Shown: positions 7,991 through 8,685 of the stretch, piece after piece
Numbering within the stretch: the first letter of the stretch is position 1
How the letters are laid out: each line of letters opens with the position of its first letter
Assembly (NCBI GenBank): GCA_002731985.1
Contig: PCCT01000082.1
Location: forward strand, 1 to 8,685
Source: Nitrospinota bacterium
GTDB taxonomy: Bacteria > Nitrospinota > Nitrospinia > Nitrospinales > VA-1
Direction of reading: 5' to 3'
DNA: 8,685 bases
The notes under the pieces: generated by a model
Database searches by the model: none
What the model saw: the letters and a program-made list of their open reading frames with translations, nothing else
What the model was told of the DNA's origin: nothing
Position numbers and translations under genes: made by a program

Positions 7991-8685
7991 TCCACGCCCA
8001 GCATAAGACTGTTTAGTCCACTCCCTATTCCAAGCAAAGCGGCCTTATCTCCCGGCTTGAGGCAACCTTTTTCCACTCCAAATGCGAGGGTAGAAGGCAA
8101 TGAAGCGGCACCGGAATTCCCCAAAATTTCAAGAGTTGAAAAATCCTTTGCCGGGTCAAGTCCGAGTGTTTCATAGAGAAGCTTACGATGCATCTGCCCA
8201 ACCTGATGACAGAAGACACGGCTCACATCATCGCTGGTCCATCCAAGAACTTTTTTGGCGGCATCCCAGGTATCTCCAGCAAGCTTGCAGCCTTCATGCA
8301 TCATAGTTTCGGCATCTGTATTCATAAGAGGCGACCAACTTTCGCTTCCCGCGCCAGTTTCATCATTACCACGGCATAAATCGTTAAACTGAGTTGCGGC
8401 TCGACCAAATCCACCCAGAAGAGGATGATTGGATTTGGATAACTTCTTGTGTACCAGAAGAACACCCACAGCCGCAGATCCTATGGTGAGTGAAGCAAAA
8501 GATGATTTAATTTCGTTGCGGGTAAGATCGGGTCTGCCCAACAAATTGTTGATAGTGGTATCGACTAAAGGACCGCCATTTTCTCCGGCAACGATCAGTC
8601 CGGCACGGATCTGACCCAACTCAATCATATTGGCAACATGCACCATACCATTGAGCACACCAAGGCAGGCATTTGAAATATCGAA
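7984..8685 (-). CDS. oleA: OleA-type acyl-CoA head-to-head condensing enzyme (KAS III/thiolase fold), 5' truncated by window edge
   Basis: OleA joins two fatty acyl-CoAs head-to-head into a beta-ketoacid, the first step of long-chain olefin synthesis. The visible 233 residues are the C-terminal two-thirds; the reading frame is open to the right edge, so the true start lies beyond it. The catalytic cysteine is in DISNACLGVLNGM (codon 8665-8667), the histidine in FCHQVGQMH (8206-8208) and the asparagine in ILGNSGAAS (8116-8118), giving the Cys-His-Asn triad of the KAS III family. The ending LLGIGSGLNSLMLGVEW is characteristic of OleA rather than housekeeping FabH, and the overlapping OleB gene downstream supports this. 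The OleA-specific glutamate that helps deprotonate the substrate would lie upstream of the visible part. The alternative is another KAS III-like acyl condensing enzyme. Confidence 0.85.
   Translation of the reverse strand, partial: FDISNACLGVLNGMVHVANMIELGQIRAGLIVAGENGGPLVDTTINNLLGRPDLTRNEIKSSFASLTIGSAAVGVLLVHKKLSKSNHPLLGGFGRAATQFNDLCRGNDETGAGSESWSPLMNTDAETMMHEGCKLAGDTWDAAKKVLGWTSDDVSRVFCHQVGQMHRKLLYETLGLDPAKDFSTLEILGNSGAASLPSTLAFGVEKGCLKPGDKAALLGIGSGLNSLMLGVEW

Overview
The window comes from the chromosome of a Gram-negative, flagellated bacterium. The evidence is a fliE-type flagellar gene at the left edge, a sigma-54 activator, a lipobox lipoprotein and Sec-exported proteins. Base composition is mixed, roughly balanced in G+C except for one AT-richer gene. 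The lineage cannot be fixed from sequence alone. The mix of multi-GAF sigma-54 regulators, OleA/OleB and TPR-SUMF proteins would suit a deltaproteobacterial, Nitrospinota-like or similar environmental group, but that is inference. No mobile elements, CRISPR arrays, tRNAs or rRNAs were seen.

Left part (1-3115): the 5' end of a fliE-like gene runs leftward out of the window and appears frameshifted near a G5 run. Diverging from it across about 115 bp is a 946-residue sigma-54-dependent activator with three GAF-type regions, a short coiled coil, an AAA+ core (with a GAYTGA loop) and a C-terminal domain that does not look like the usual Fis helix-turn-helix.

Middle (3116-5545): ahcY (S-adenosylhomocysteinase) is complete, with a strong Shine-Dalgarno, a perfect TATAAT box upstream and a hairpin terminator after it. 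Next comes an AT-richer gene for a small M48-family metallopeptidase lipoprotein. Its upstream region holds two dyad-symmetric elements, one overlapping a candidate promoter.

Right part (5546-8685, minus strand): after a convergent spacer containing short repeats lies a tight operon, read right to left. It starts with an OleA-type thiolase-fold condensing enzyme (its 5' end lies outside the window), followed by an OleB-type alpha/beta hydrolase with a 7-nt overlap. It ends with an exported TPR-SUMF1/FGE-like protein with a 4-nt ATGA overlap. OleA and OleB belong to the head-to-head fatty acyl condensation pathway for long-chain olefins. In the usual order oleC and oleD follow oleB; here the TPR-SUMF gene takes that place. 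A nine-G tract near the start of oleB is a possible slippage site.

The most interesting points are the oleA-oleB-SUMF arrangement with its poly-G tract, the apparent fliE frameshift, the atypical C-terminus of the sigma-54 activator, and the unexplained dyads upstream of the M48 lipoprotein.
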